The translations under genes were made by a program, and so were the position numbers. Below, piece by piece: positions 46,152 to 55,732 of a stretch of DNA of 64,000 nt (positions within the stretch are counted from its first letter, which is position 1; each line of letters begins with the position of its first letter). The notes under the pieces are model-generated. The model was not told the DNA's origin. It saw only the letters and a list, made by a program, of their open reading frames with translations, and did no database searches. Source of the stretch: Methylococcales bacterium. Its GTDB lineage: Bacteria > Pseudomonadota > Gammaproteobacteria > Methylococcales > Methylomonadaceae. Where the stretch lies: contig JAQTUW010000016.1 of NCBI GenBank assembly GCA_028707085.1, forward strand, positions 1 through 64,000, written 5' to 3'.

Positions 46152-47009
46152 TTATGCTTCCAGCACCACCGCATGTTTCAGTTTTTTCATGGCGTTCTGC
46201 TCGAGCTGTCTAATGCGTTCCGCAGAAACCTGATAACGCTCCGCCAATTCATGCAGGGTGGCCTTTTCGGCGTTCAGCCAGCGGCTGAACAGAATATCCC
46301 GGCTTCTGTCGTCCAGATCGGCCATGGCGTTCATCAACAGGGTTTCCTTGCGCTCTTCCCAGTCGCTGTTTTCCAGCAACAGGGCCGGGTCGGCGCCCTG
46401 CTGTTCCAGATAGGCAATCGGCGCAAATGCGGCTTCATCGCCATTGTCGTCCGAGCCGGGTTCCAGACCAATATCGCGGCCTTCCAGACGCTGTTCCATT
46501 TCATAAACGGCTTTGACATCCACATCCAGGCTTTCGGCAATGGCTTCCGCATCGTCCGGCGACAGATGGGCGACATCCTTTTTCATTTTACGCAGATTAA
46601 AAAACAGTTTGCGCTGAGCCTTGGTGGTGGCGATTTTGACTATTCGCCAGTTTTTGATTACATACTCATGAATTTCGGCCTTGATCCAGTGAACGGCAAA
46701 GGAAACCAGACGCACGCCCTGATCGGGGTCGAAACGTTTGACCGCTTTCATCAGGCCAATATTGCCTTCCTGCACAATGTCGGCCAACGGCAGACCATAG
46801 CCGCCAAAACCTCTAGCGACATGCGCCACAAAGCGTAGATTGGTCATGACCAGTTGGCGGGCGGCATGAATATCGCCCTCGTCTCTATAACGTATGGCAA
46901 GCTCATGCTCTTCCTCTGCCGTCAGTTTAGGCATTTGCGCAATGAGGCTTAGATAAGAATCAAATGTGCCGACCGACAGATTGATCGGTAAAGCCAGATC
47001 GTTGTTCAT
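46152..47009 (-). CDS. rpoH: RNA polymerase heat-shock sigma factor RpoH (sigma-32)
   Basis: Directs transcription of heat-shock genes. The 285-residue protein has region 2 ('QEGNIGLMKAVKRFDPDQGV', 'FAVHWIKAEIHEYVIKNW'), the RpoH box 'KAQRKLFFNLRK' that separates sigma-32 from other group 3 factors, and region 4 ('LHELAERYQVSAERIRQLEQ'). GAGGT lies 5 bases before the ATG. A CIRCE operator sits 40 bp before the start codon, so the gene is probably repressed by HrcA. No hrcA gene is in the window. Confidence 0.97.
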   Translation of the reverse strand: MNNDLALPINLSVGTFDSYLSLIAQMPKLTAEEEHELAIRYRDEGDIHAARQLVMTNLRFVAHVARGFGGYGLPLADIVQEGNIGLMKAVKRFDPDQGVRLVSFAVHWIKAEIHEYVIKNWRIVKIATTKAQRKLFFNLRKMKKDVAHLSPDDAEAIAESLDVDVKAVYEMEQRLEGRDIGLEPGSDDNGDEAAFAPIAYLEQQGADPALLLENSDWEERKETLLMNAMADLDDRSRDILFSRWLNAEKATLHELAERYQVSAERIRQLEQNAMKKLKHAVVLEA

Positions 47010-47048
47010 AATTACCTCGATACAGTAAAAAACATGCTTGAACGAATT

Positions 47049-47075
47049 CTAGCACTCACCCGATGTGAGTGCTAA
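47049..47075 (-). promoter_or_regulatory. CIRCE operator (HrcA site) upstream of rpoH
   Basis: The sequence is cTAGCACTC-N9-GAGTGCTAA, which matches the CIRCE consensus TTAGCACTC-N9-GAGTGCTAA at 17 of 18 arm positions. It lies just downstream of a -10-like TATGAT, so HrcA bound here would cover the transcription start of rpoH. Confidence 0.88.
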
Positions 47076-47082
47076 TAATTTA

Positions 47083-47088
47083 ATCATA
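47083..47088 (-). promoter_or_regulatory. Putative -10 element of rpoH
   Basis: TATGAT on the minus strand lies 7 bp before the CIRCE element. No good -35 hexamer is found 16-18 bp upstream, so the call rests on the -10 and its position next to the operator. Confidence 0.4.
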
Positions 47089-47386
47089 GCAGATTATTTC
47101 AGCTTTAGACCGTTTGTACTTCGCTCAAAATAATTTTTTTCAAAAAACCGGAATTAGGCCTTCCGCCAGACCGGACTTAAAGCATTAACCAATTGATTAA
47201 TTAGTATTTATTCTTAAAAACCACATATTTAATCATGAAAAAACGCTACTGGAGTACGGCTTTTCCGGATTCCCTGTAATCCAATCAGATAGGCAGACAG
47301 CCAATCAGCTGGTTACCGCCTTTACGAATTCAGGTTAAACTCGTTAAAATGAGGACAAAATCTCCTTCAGCAGCCATTTACCTCTC

Positions 47387-49048
47387 ATGTCTACAAGCGA
47401 TAGTCCTGTTTCATCGAATTTTATTCGCCATATCATTGCCGCCGATCTGGCGGCCAATAAAAACAATGGCCGGGTCGCCACCCGCTTTCCGCCCGAACCC
47501 AATGGTTACCTGCATATCGGCCATGCCAAGTCGATTTGCCTGAATTTTACGCTGGCGGCCGAAAACAACGGCATGTGCAATTTGCGCTTCGACGACACCA
47601 ATCCGGAGAAGGAAAGCATAGAGTACATGGAGGCCATAGAGCGCGACGTACAATGGCTGGGCTTTAAATGGGCGGGAAAGTATCATGCCTCCGATTATTT
47701 CGAACAACTGTACGCTTATGCGCTACAATTGATTAAACAGGGCGACGCTTATGTCGATAGCTCCACCCCGGAACAAATTCGCGCAGATCGTGGGTCTTTG
47801 ACAGAGCCCGGCAGAGAAAGTGCCGACCGCAATCGCTCAATCGCGGAAAATCTGGATCTTTTCAGCCGCATGCGCGGCGGCGAATTTGCCGACGGCCAAT
47901 ATGTATTGCGGGCCAAAATCGATATGGCTTCGCCAAACATCAATATGCGTGACCCGACTATCTATCGTATTCGCCGGGTTCATCATCAGCGCACCGGCAA
48001 CGACTGGTGTCTGTACCCGATGTACGATTACACGCACTGCATTTCCGACGCGCTGGAAGGCATCACCCATTCCATCTGCACGCTGGAGTTTGAAGACCAT
48101 CGTCCGCTCTACGATTGGGTGCTGGACAAGTTGCAAACCCCCTGCCATCCCCAGCAAATCGAATTTGCCCGCCTGCAACTGGAATACACCATCGTCAGTA
48201 AGCGCAAATTGCTGCAACTGGTGACGGAAAACCATGTCGGCAGTTGGGACGACCCGCGGATGCCAACCATATCCGGCTTGCGCCGGGCTGGCGTCACCCC
48301 GGAAGCCATCCGCGACTTTTGCGAACGCATCGGCGTCACCAAAAAGGATTCCTGGATAGAAATGGCTGTGCTGGAAAACTGCATCCGCGAAGACCTAAAC
48401 GAACGCGCGCCGCGCGCCATGGCGGTTTTGCAGCCGTTACGGGTGGTGATAACCAATTGGGAAGACGGCAAAACGGAAACCTATCAGATAGCCAATCATC
48501 CGCAAAAACCGGAGCTGGGCAGCCGCGAGGTTGTATTCTCAAAAACCATCCTGATAGAACGCGACGATTTCGCCGAAAATCCGCCCAAGGATTTCAAACG
48601 CCTGATTCCGGGCGGAGAAGTGCGCTTGCGGGGTTCGTATGTGATGAGATGCGAACAGGCGATAAAAGACGACGCGGGCAATCTGCTGGAACTGCACTGC
48701 AGCTACGATCCGGCCACGCTGGGTAAAAATCCGGAAGGCCGTAAAGTAAAAGGCGTGATTCACTGGGTATCGGAACAACATTCCATACCGGCCGAGCTGC
48801 GCTTGTACGACAGATTGTTCAGCCATCCTACCCCGGACACCCTGGACAACTTTCTGGACGGCCTGAACCCCAACTCGCTGGAAGTGCTAAGCGATTGCCG
48901 GCTGGAAGCCTCTCTGGCGGCGGCGACGCCGGCCATAGGCTATCAGTTTGAACGCACCGGTTATTTTTGTCTGGATTACGCCGACAGCCACCCCGATAAA
49001 CCGGTGTTTAACCGCACTGTGACGCTGCGTGATAGTTGGGGCAAATAA
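47387..49048 (+). CDS. glnS: Glutaminyl-tRNA synthetase
   Basis: Class I synthetase that charges tRNA-Gln directly. The HIGH motif is in '[20 protein letters not shown]' and the KMSKS counterpart is '[11 protein letters not shown]'. '[12 protein letters not shown]' and the C-terminal anticodon-binding barrels are intact. Length (553 residues) is standard. The ATG has no clear Shine-Dalgarno sequence. It is transcribed divergently from rpoH across a 377-bp spacer. Confidence 0.97.
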   Translation: MSTSDSPVSSNFIRHIIAADLAANKNNGRVATRFPPEPNGYLHIGHAKSICLNFTLAAENNGMCNLRFDDTNPEKESIEYMEAIERDVQWLGFKWAGKYHASDYFEQLYAYALQLIKQGDAYVDSSTPEQIRADRGSLTEPGRESADRNRSIAENLDLFSRMRGGEFADGQYVLRAKIDMASPNINMRDPTIYRIRRVHHQRTGNDWCLYPMYDYTHCISDALEGITHSICTLEFEDHRPLYDWVLDKLQTPCHPQQIEFARLQLEYTIVSKRKLLQLVTENHVGSWDDPRMPTISGLRRAGVTPEAIRDFCERIGVTKKDSWIEMAVLENCIREDLNERAPRAMAVLQPLRVVITNWEDGKTETYQIANHPQKPELGSREVVFSKTILIERDDFAENPPKDFKRLIPGGEVRLRGSYVMRCEQAIKDDAGNLLELHCSYDPATLGKNPEGRKVKGVIHWVSEQHSIPAELRLYDRLFSHPTPDTLDNFLDGLNPNSLEVLSDCRLEASLAAATPAIGYQFERTGYFCLDYADSHPDKPVFNRTVTLRDSWGK

Positions 49049-49197
49049 GCGGGCGACCAACATCCAGCCTCCCTTATTGGCGAAAGCCTTATGAAAACCG
49101 GGCATGGTTACCTGCCCGGCGGGAGAAAGCGCAGACTCGCTACAATTCGATTTGCGATGGGCATCGCCTCCCAAAGCGAATAATGTCCACAATAGCA

Positions 49198-49226
49198 ATG
49201 ACTTTCCGGCTAATTTCCTTTATAAT
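49198..49226 (+). promoter_or_regulatory. Promoter for tRNA-Arg
   Basis: A -35-like ATGACT (49198-49203) and a perfect -10 TATAAT (49221-49226) are separated by exactly 17 bp. They lie about 65 bp before the tRNA 5' end, so a short 5' leader would be trimmed. Confidence 0.6.
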
Positions 49227-49290
49227 GCTTGTTTAACCGAGCTGGCTGCCACTGCGTCAAGCACAGCAAAAAGCCGGTTAATATCCCTAT

Positions 49291-49367
49291 GCGCCCGTAG
49301 CTCAGCTGGATAGAGCGCGGCCCTCCGGAGGCCGAGGCCAGAGGTTCAAATCCTCTCGGGCGCGCCA
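49291..49367 (+). tRNA. tRNA-Arg (anticodon CCG)
   Basis: A 77-base cloverleaf: acceptor GCGCCCG with CGGGCGC, D arm AGCTCAGCTGGATAGAGC, anticodon stem CGGCC/GGCCG around CTCCGGA giving anticodon CCG, T arm AGAGGTTCAAATCCTCT, and an encoded CCA end. It decodes CGG. Decamers AAAAGCCGG (about 49269) and CCGGCTTTT (about 49391) flank it as inverted repeats. Confidence 0.96.
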
Positions 49368-49423
49368 TGGGTTACACCCAATTTGATTCCGGCTTTTTTA
49401 CCGTCACTTCCCAGGCCGCATCG

Positions 49424-50578
49424 CTACGCTGCCGGCACAAACTTTTCCAGTATCGCGTCCAGAAAATTCCAGCCCTGTTCGGTACAGTTGATTTGCCCAT
49501 TGTTCTCGTTCAGCAGGTTCTGATTTAGGCATTGCGTCAAGGCAGGTTCAAGCGTTTCGATCGTCAGACCTGTGCGTTGCCGGTAGTCCGGGAATGAAAA
49601 ACCGTCAATCAGTCGCAGGTGATTCATCACAAATTCCAGCGGCAATTGTTCGACAGGAATGGCGGTCAGGCTTGCGACTGTCGGCTGGAGCAGATATTGA
49701 TCGGGATGCCGGCGTTTGAGAGTGCGGACAATATCGGCAGGCGGGTTGCGGCTGATTTTGCCATGCGCGCCAGCGCCTATCCCCAGATAGTCGCCAAACC
49801 GCCAATAGTTGCGGTTATGCCGGGATTGCCGGCCATCTCTGGCATAAGCCGAGACTTCGTATTGCCGATAACCGTTTTCCGCCAGTAATTGCTGACAGGC
49901 TTTTTGCGCCGCAAACAACAGCTCGTCATCCGGCAGGCTGGGCGGATGCTTGTGAAAATAGGTATTGGGTTCCAGGGTGAGCTGGTAAAGGGAAATATGC
50001 GCCGGATCGAGCGAAATGGCGGTTTGTATGTCGTTTAAGGCTTCCGCCGCCATCTGTTCCGGCAGGCCGAACATCAAATCCAGATTGATGTTTTCAAAAC
50101 CGGCCCGCCTCGCCAGCTTTACTGCGTGGACGGCCTCCGCCGCATTATGCACCCGGCCCAGCTTTTGCAAATGCCTGTCGTTAAAGCTTTGAATGCCTAT
50201 CGACAGCCGGTTGACGCCCAGTTTCCGGTAATCCTGAAACTTGCCGCTTTCAAAAGTGCCGGGGTTTGCTTCCAGAGTAATCTCGCATTCTGCTTCGAGT
50301 GGCAGCAACTGTTTGACGCCAGCCAGCAGCCTGTCGAGCGCAGCCGCAGAAAACAGGCTGGGCGTGCCGCCGCCCATGAAAATACTATGCAGGGCGCGCG
50401 TTTCCCCAAACAGCGCCAGATCGTGGCGTAAATCCCCCAGCAGAGCGTCGATGTAAACATCTTCCGGAACCGCAACCTTTGCCTCGTGGGAGTTAAAGTC
50501 GCAATAAGGACATTTGCGTATGCACCAGGGAAAATGGATGTAAAGACTGAGCGGCGGCAAGGTTTGCGTGTTTACCAC
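49424..50578 (-). CDS. hemW: Radical SAM heme chaperone HemW
   Basis: Inserts heme into target proteins; formerly mistaken for an oxygen-independent coproporphyrinogen oxidase. The 384-residue protein has the cluster motif CxxxCxxC in 'FPWCIRKCPYCDFNSHE', 'FMGGGTPSLF' as the SAM motif, and 'NRLSIGIQSFND'. The first Cys of HemN-only type (CxxxCxxCxC) is absent, as in HemW. The start is GTG and overlaps the stop of the glyoxalase gene by seven bases. Confidence 0.92.
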   Translation of the reverse strand: MVNTQTLPPLSLYIHFPWCIRKCPYCDFNSHEAKVAVPEDVYIDALLGDLRHDLALFGETRALHSIFMGGGTPSLFSAAALDRLLAGVKQLLPLEAECEITLEANPGTFESGKFQDYRKLGVNRLSIGIQSFNDRHLQKLGRVHNAAEAVHAVKLARRAGFENINLDLMFGLPEQMAAEALNDIQTAISLDPAHISLYQLTLEPNTYFHKHPPSLPDDELLFAAQKACQQLLAENGYRQYEVSAYARDGRQSRHNRNYWRFGDYLGIGAGAHGKISRNPPADIVRTLKRRHPDQYLLQPTVASLTAIPVEQLPLEFVMNHLRLIDGFSFPDYRQRTGLTIETLEPALTQCLNQNLLNENNGQINCTEQGWNFLDAILEKFVPAA

Positions 50579-51012
50579 ACACCCTCATTCGCCATGGATA
50601 TCCACGGTTCCTGCAACGGCAATGCCGCGTCTTTTTGCAACAGCTCGATGGAAATCCGATCCGGAGAGCGGATAAACGCCATCCAGCCATCGCGCGGCGG
50701 CCGGTTGATGGTGACGCCCTTATCGAGAAGGCTTTGGCAAAAGGCGTAAATATCATCCACTTCAAAAGCCAAATGGCCAAAATTTCTGCCGCCCGCATAT
50801 TCCTCGGCGTCCCAGTTATAGGTCAGTTCCAGCAGCGGCGCACTGGCGGCGTCGGCCTGCGTCCGGTCTTCGGCCGCGGCCAGATAGACCAGCGTGAAGC
50901 GGCCGTCTTCGCTGTCCAGTCGCCGGACTTCCTGCAAACCCAGCTTATTGCAGTAAAAATCCAGGGATTCATCAAGATTACTGACCCTAACCATAGTATG
51001 TAGATAGCGCAT
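50572..51012 (-). CDS. gloA: Lactoylglutathione lyase (glyoxalase I)
   Basis: Converts the hemithioacetal of methylglyoxal and glutathione to lactoylglutathione. The 146-residue protein opens 'MRYLHTMVRVSNLDESLDFY'. The metal ligands are visible as His5, Glu in 'LLELTYNWD', His in 'FGHLAFEVDDIY' and Glu in 'DRISIELLQK'. The length is slightly above that of short bacterial GloA (about 135). It overlaps hemW, so the two are translated together. Confidence 0.93.
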   Translation of the reverse strand: MRYLHTMVRVSNLDESLDFYCNKLGLQEVRRLDSEDGRFTLVYLAAAEDRTQADAASAPLLELTYNWDAEEYAGGRNFGHLAFEVDDIYAFCQSLLDKGVTINRPPRDGWMAFIRSPDRISIELLQKDAALPLQEPWISMANEGVW

Positions 51013-51039
51013 GGCGATACTCGTCCGCTGTGGTAAAAA

Positions 51040-51606
51040 TTATGCGCGATAGGCGGGCGCGGATAACATTTTGACAAAAACCGCCAGACCCGAAACCACG
51101 GCGACATAAATCACGGTCGCCAGCAGATAAGACGGATAATAACGCGCCACGCCGTCTATATATTGAGCCCATGAACCCTCGGCAAAACGACCGGACAGCA
51201 GAAAAAAACTGCCGTTGGAGATCAGGAATGCTGTGGTGGTGGCCATCAGCAGCGCCGCGAATTGCCGGGACAGGCCCGCCGTCGTCAAAGGCGAAAAGCC
51301 GGCGCACCATTGCCCGCCCAGCCACATGGCCGCGTAGGTGGGAATCAGAAAAACATAGGCCGAAGAAATGCAAAAATCACTGCCGCCAAACTGGGTGATC
51401 GCCAGATAATCGATCAAACCGGCCTCCAGCAGCAAGGCGATAAGCAAATAACGCCCACCCAGCCACAAACCGGCCAGAAAAAACACTGCCAGGGAAGCGT
51501 CCGGCAAGGAAAACGCCGTACCGAAATGGTGGAACCGGGTGACGGCCATCAGCAACATCAGGGCAATAGCGGCGGGCTTTACAGCCGGAATTTGTTTCAG
51601 ATTCAT
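51040..51606 (-). CDS. btuM: BtuM-like cobalamin membrane transporter
   Basis: A 188-residue protein with about six hydrophobic segments, the size and shape of an ECF-type S component. Cys79 in 'FGGSDFCISSAYVF' lies at the place of the cobalt-binding cysteine described for BtuM of Thiobacillus denitrificans. The ATG at 51606 (MNLKQIPAV) has GGAG 8 bases upstream, so I reject the longer track start at 51654. The btuB gene and a cobalamin riboswitch lie directly upstream on the same strand. Expected role: uptake, and perhaps decyanation, of cobalamin without a dedicated ATPase. The family call is from topology, the Cys and context. Confidence 0.78.
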   Translation of the reverse strand: MNLKQIPAVKPAAIALMLLMAVTRFHHFGTAFSLPDASLAVFFLAGLWLGGRYLLIALLLEAGLIDYLAITQFGGSDFCISSAYVFLIPTYAAMWLGGQWCAGFSPLTTAGLSRQFAALLMATTTAFLISNGSFFLLSGRFAEGSWAQYIDGVARYYPSYLLATVIYVAVVSGLAVFVKMLSAPAYRA

Positions 51607-51649
51607 TAAATGATCTCCAGAATTTGTAACGATTGAGAATCTCGAAAAA

Positions 51650-51680
51650 ACCACCCTTTGACAGGCTCAGGGCGAACGGG
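51650..51680. repeat. Dispersed repeat 'CCCTTTGACAGGCTCAGGGC'
   Basis: The motif ACCCTTTGACAGGCTCAGGG followed by CGAACGG is a variant of a dispersed intergenic repeat seen in many proteobacteria. It lies between btuM and btuB. A distant relative lies at about 30895 (CTTCGACAGGGCGGACGG). Confidence 0.55.
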
Positions 51681-51887
51681 GCCTTTTGCAAATCAACAAG
51701 CTACCGCTCACCCCCAGCCTGTCGCAGCATCAAGGCCCGGGGTTTGAAGGTCTATTGTAAAACGCGCCGGCCAAGAACGGCGCATATTATTCAGTTTAAC
51801 GCATAACATCCAGTTTTATCGAAGCCATAGCCGTATGCGCCGCAAATTTCAGTTTTTTAAACCCTGCTCTTCAGCGCCGCCGACTCT

Positions 51888-53810
51888 TTAATAGCTGACC
51901 TTGACCCCGCCGTAGCCGGCGACGCCGCTGGTTCCATAGCCGTAAACCTCTTCGTATTGCTTGTTCAGCAGATTATCGATACGTCCGAACAATTGCAGGT
52001 TGGGGTGAATATCATAACTTGCAGACCAATTCAGCAGGGTATAACCCATCACGGTAGTATAGGCCCCGGTTTGCGCATAATCCAGCTTCTGCCCCACCAC
52101 CAGTACGTTGACGTGCATATGCGCTTTCTCCAGAAAGCGGTAATCGACATCAAAACCGGCCTTGTCGTTGGGTCTGCGCAGCAATTGCGCGCCAGTGGCG
52201 AGATCCCGGGTGTTCTGATGGGTATAACTGGCGCGGAAGCTCAGATCATTGGTGGCGTGCAATTCTGCGTAGGTTTCCACGCCTCTGGCTATGGCGTGAT
52301 CGACATTTTCCGATACATAGGTGGGCGCCAGGCTCTGGATCAGATTATTAAATGTATTATTGAAATAACTGAGACCGGCGGTGATTTTCTCACCCCACAA
52401 ATCCTGTTCCAGACCAGTATCCCAGTTGACGCTGGTTTCCGGCTTCAGATTGGCGTTGCCATACAGTGGATCGTAAAGCTGGTAGAGCGCCGGGGCCTTA
52501 AAACCGGTACCGTAACTGCCTTTCAGCCGGGTTCCGGTTTCCTTGATTGCGTATAATTCGTTTATCCGCCAGGTCAGATGGCCGCCAAAACGGTTATTGT
52601 CATCGAACCTGAGACCAGCCGTGGTAAAAGAACGGTCAAACAGCCTGATCTGATCCTGCAGATAATAACCTACAGTATTCATGGTCTTGCTGGGTATATT
52701 GTCCCGATAGGTGTAGTTGTAATTAGGGTAAAAGGAATTATCGGCGCTATGAATGCTGTCCGCTTCTTCTTCCACGCCCAGGCTGACGGTGTTGGATTTA
52801 TGCAGATTGATAATGCTCTGGTAATCCAGTTTCAGCTTTTCGCCCAGATAGGCCGCCGTGGTCGAGGCTGAATTGGGATAGGCGGCATTATAGACGTCCG
52901 TATTGTTTCTGGCGGATCGGCTGTAAGCCAGGCCCAGGGTTTGTTCCCATAGGTTGTCGAACAGCTTCAGATGCCCGAAACCACGGGTGAACAACTGGTT
53001 GAAGCTGTAATAATTATTGGGATCATTACAGCCCGCGCCGCCGCAATCGTCTATAAAGGTCTTGCCGTCGTTGTAACGCAGGGTGGCCCCGAAATCCAGA
53101 TTATTGCTCACCTTGAGACCCGTACGGCCGCTGACGGTGGTATTACGGTAAGGATCGGCGGTGGTATTGCCCATATTCCTGTCCGCCGCCGGAAAGCCGG
53201 TGGTTTCCATCCGCGATGCGTCCAGACTGTAATTGAGCGCATCCGTGCTGCCGGAAACGCTGCCGCCGGTTTTCCAGGTTCCATAGGAACCGCCTTGGGT
53301 AGTCAGCAGGTATTTTGGTTTGCCGCGGCCTTTTTTGGTGATGACGTTGATGACGCCGCCAATGGCGTCGGAACCATAAACGGCGCTGGCCGCGCCGCGC
53401 AAAACCTCTATGCGCTCGATATTGTCGGTCTGCAGATTGGCGAAATCGAAAGCTGCATTCGGGCTGGAAGGGTCGTTCATCTCCACGCCGTCGATTAGCA
53501 CCAGGGTATGATTGGAATTCGCGCCGCGCATGAAAACCGAAGTCACCTGCCCCGGCCCGCCCGATCGGAGTACATCCACCCCCGGTACGGTTCGTAAAAC
53601 ATCGGCGACATTGTTGAGCTGTCTCGCCGCTATATCCGCCGCCGTGATCACCGTCATGGCGCTGCCGATTTCTTTTTCCGGGGTGGCCGTCCGGGTCGCG
53701 GTGACCACGATGTCGTCCAGACTGTCGGTCTGGTCGTCGGTATCGGCCAGAGAATTAAAAGACACGCCGGCGCTTGCCAGCAATAAAAAGCCGAATAAAA
53801 TTTTTCGCAT
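51888..53810 (-). CDS. btuB: TonB-dependent cobalamin receptor BtuB
   Basis: Outer-membrane beta-barrel receptor that takes up vitamin B12 with TonB energy. It has a signal peptide ('ILFGFLLLASAGVSF'), a TonB box-like 'DDIVVTATRT', a plug domain ('GVDVLRSGGPGQVTSVFMRG', 'IERIEVLRGAASAVYGSDAI') and a barrel ending in an aromatic residue (VSY). I start it at 53810 (MRKILFG), which has GAGGA 5 bases upstream; the track's start adds six residues. Substrate identity is supported by the cobalamin riboswitch directly upstream and btuM downstream. Confidence 0.93.
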   Translation of the reverse strand: MRKILFGFLLLASAGVSFNSLADTDDQTDSLDDIVVTATRTATPEKEIGSAMTVITAADIAARQLNNVADVLRTVPGVDVLRSGGPGQVTSVFMRGANSNHTLVLIDGVEMNDPSSPNAAFDFANLQTDNIERIEVLRGAASAVYGSDAIGGVINVITKKGRGKPKYLLTTQGGSYGTWKTGGSVSGSTDALNYSLDASRMETTGFPAADRNMGNTTADPYRNTTVSGRTGLKVSNNLDFGATLRYNDGKTFIDDCGGAGCNDPNNYYSFNQLFTRGFGHLKLFDNLWEQTLGLAYSRSARNNTDVYNAAYPNSASTTAAYLGEKLKLDYQSIINLHKSNTVSLGVEEEADSIHSADNSFYPNYNYTYRDNIPSKTMNTVGYYLQDQIRLFDRSFTTAGLRFDDNNRFGGHLTWRINELYAIKETGTRLKGSYGTGFKAPALYQLYDPLYGNANLKPETSVNWDTGLEQDLWGEKITAGLSYFNNTFNNLIQSLAPTYVSENVDHAIARGVETYAELHATNDLSFRASYTHQNTRDLATGAQLLRRPNDKAGFDVDYRFLEKAHMHVNVLVVGQKLDYAQTGAYTTVMGYTLLNWSASYDIHPNLQLFGRIDNLLNKQYEEVYGYGTSGVAGYGGVKVSY

Positions 53811-53924
53811 GAAATCCTCTGCGCCCACCGCGCATCCGGGTAAAAAACGACAGAGGGAAAAGGGTAACCGAAAGAGACGGAGACAAGCTCAGACCATTCC
53901 GCATACAGCCCGCCGCTGTCTCGA

Positions 53925-54125
53925 ATGATTCTTCCGGCCAGTCTCCGGGCTTATAAGTGGCTTGCGGCCTGAGCTGCAACCTTCCCATGCTGAACGCACA
54001 GTGGCAAAAATGCAGCTCTTTACTTATCTACCGTTGCGGGGGCAGCGTCGGCATGGGTGATCAATGAGAAGAATCACCGCACCGACTTCCTGTTTAAGCT
54101 GTTGTGAAAAGAAAACAACAGGCGC
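53925..54125 (-). ncRNA. Cobalamin riboswitch controlling btuB
   Basis: The minus strand between the zwf and btuB starts carries the conserved blocks of the AdoCbl riboswitch in order: 'AACAGGAAGTCGGTGCGGTG', then 'GCTGCCCCCGCAACGGTA', then 'GCCACTGTGCG' and the B12 box 'AAGCCCGGAGACTGGCC'. It should lower expression of btuB (and probably btuM) when cobalamin is abundant. A stem without a T run follows the B12 box, so control is likely at translation. The outer borders are approximate. Confidence 0.92.
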
Positions 54126-54241
54126 CTGAAAGAGGGAGGCAGATTATAGGCAGCGGCAACCGTAAAATCAAGTTGTTACCAAAATCGGCCATTCCGGCGT
54201 AAAGTATCGGCGACAGCGACATTCAGCACCAGGAGTAACCC

Positions 54242-55732
54242 ATGAATACCGAATCCTGTACCTATGTGATTTTTGGCGCGACAGGCAATCTTGCCCGCCT
54301 CAAGCTGATACCGGGTTTTTATCATCTCGAAGTCGAGAAAAAGTTGCCGGACGGCGCCCGCATCATCGCCGTTGGCCGGCGGCCATGGGACAGGGCGGTC
54401 TGGCTATCCGAGGTACGCGGCATCCTGACCGAAAAATTCGGGCAAGCCCTGGATAATGAGACGTTCGAGCGTTTTTCCAGCCGGCTGGATTATCACCGCG
54501 GCAATCTGGATGAGGCCGAATGCTACCGGACTCTGGCCGCCAGCCTGTCCGGCAATTCGCAATTATCCGGGAATATGGCGTTTTATCTGGCAATCAGCCC
54601 CGGCGATTTCGGCCCGGTGGTCGAATCGCTGAGCCGGGTGGATTTATTGAACGAAGAGTATGGCTGGCGGCGGGTGGTCATTGAAAAACCCATCGGTTAT
54701 GATCTGGAAAGCGCGCAGTCTCTGCAAAGGCGGCTGATGCGGCATTTAAACGAAGACCAGATTTATCGTATCGATCATTATCTGGGCAAAGGCATGGTGC
54801 AGAACGTACTGGTGTTCCGCTTCGCCAATGTGATGCTGGAGCCCCTGTGGAACCGCAATTACATCGATCATGTCCAGATCACCCACGCCGAAAGCATGGG
54901 CATAGCCGGCCGCGGCGAATATTACAACAGCGCCGGCGCGATGCGCGACATGCTGCAAAGCCATTTATTGCAACTGCTGGCCCTGGTGGCCATGGAACCG
55001 CCAGTATCCATGGATGCCGAAGCGCTTAGGGACGAAAAAGTCAAGGTTCTGAAATCCATCCGGCCCATTCCGAAATCCGCGGTTCACGCCCATTCGTTTC
55101 GCGGCCAATACAGCAAGGGCGGCATTCAGGGGCAAAAGGTCAAGAGCTATCTTGAGGAAGACGGCATTCCGGCCGATAGCACCACGGAAACCTATGCGGC
55201 GCTGAAATTGCTGATCGACAACTGGCGCTGGCGTGGAGTGCCGTTTTATTTGCGCACCGGCAAGCGCATGGCCGCCTCGCAGTCCAGCATTTCAATCTGT
55301 TTCCGGCATCCGCCCTTACAGTTTTTTCGTGACACGCATGTGAGCTGCATGAATCCAAACTGGGTGCTCATGGGTATTCAGCCCGATGAATGCATTCGTA
55401 TCGAAATGACGGTAAAAGAGCCGGGACTGGAAATGCGCACCCGCAGCACCAGTCTGGACGCCAGTTTTCGCAACCCCGACGAAAGACAGGTCGATGCCTA
55501 CGAAGACCTGTTGCTGGATGTGATGAAAGGCGACCGTTCGCTATTCCTGCGTTTTGACGAAGTGGAATACGCCTGGCGGATTATCGACCCGATTTTGCAA
55601 ACCTGGGCTGTGGAGCGCGATTTTATCGCAACCTATCCGGCCGGAAGCTGGGGGCCGGCGGAAAGCCAGCGGCTATTTGAAAAAGAAGGCCAATTCTGGC
55701 GCAGTTCACTGCTGCCGGAGTGCCCTTTATAA
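54242..55732 (+). CDS. zwf: Glucose-6-phosphate dehydrogenase (divergent)
   Basis: First enzyme of the oxidative pentose phosphate or Entner-Doudoroff route. The catalytic motif '[15 protein letters not shown]' is present, and '[20 protein letters not shown]' is the substrate-side segment. Two usual sequences differ: the dinucleotide loop is '[15 protein letters not shown]' instead of the common FGASGDLA.RKL, and the residue after RIDHYLGK is Gly instead of Glu. AGGAG lies 6 bases before the ATG. At 496 residues the length is normal. It may be one of several zwf paralogues. Confidence 0.92.
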   Translation: MNTESCTYVIFGATGNLARLKLIPGFYHLEVEKKLPDGARIIAVGRRPWDRAVWLSEVRGILTEKFGQALDNETFERFSSRLDYHRGNLDEAECYRTLAASLSGNSQLSGNMAFYLAISPGDFGPVVESLSRVDLLNEEYGWRRVVIEKPIGYDLESAQSLQRRLMRHLNEDQIYRIDHYLGKGMVQNVLVFRFANVMLEPLWNRNYIDHVQITHAESMGIAGRGEYYNSAGAMRDMLQSHLLQLLALVAMEPPVSMDAEALRDEKVKVLKSIRPIPKSAVHAHSFRGQYSKGGIQGQKVKSYLEEDGIPADSTTETYAALKLLIDNWRWRGVPFYLRTGKRMAASQSSISICFRHPPLQFFRDTHVSCMNPNWVLMGIQPDECIRIEMTVKEPGLEMRTRSTSLDASFRNPDERQVDAYEDLLLDVMKGDRSLFLRFDEVEYAWRIIDPILQTWAVERDFIATYPAGSWGPAESQRLFEKEGQFWRSSLLPECPL

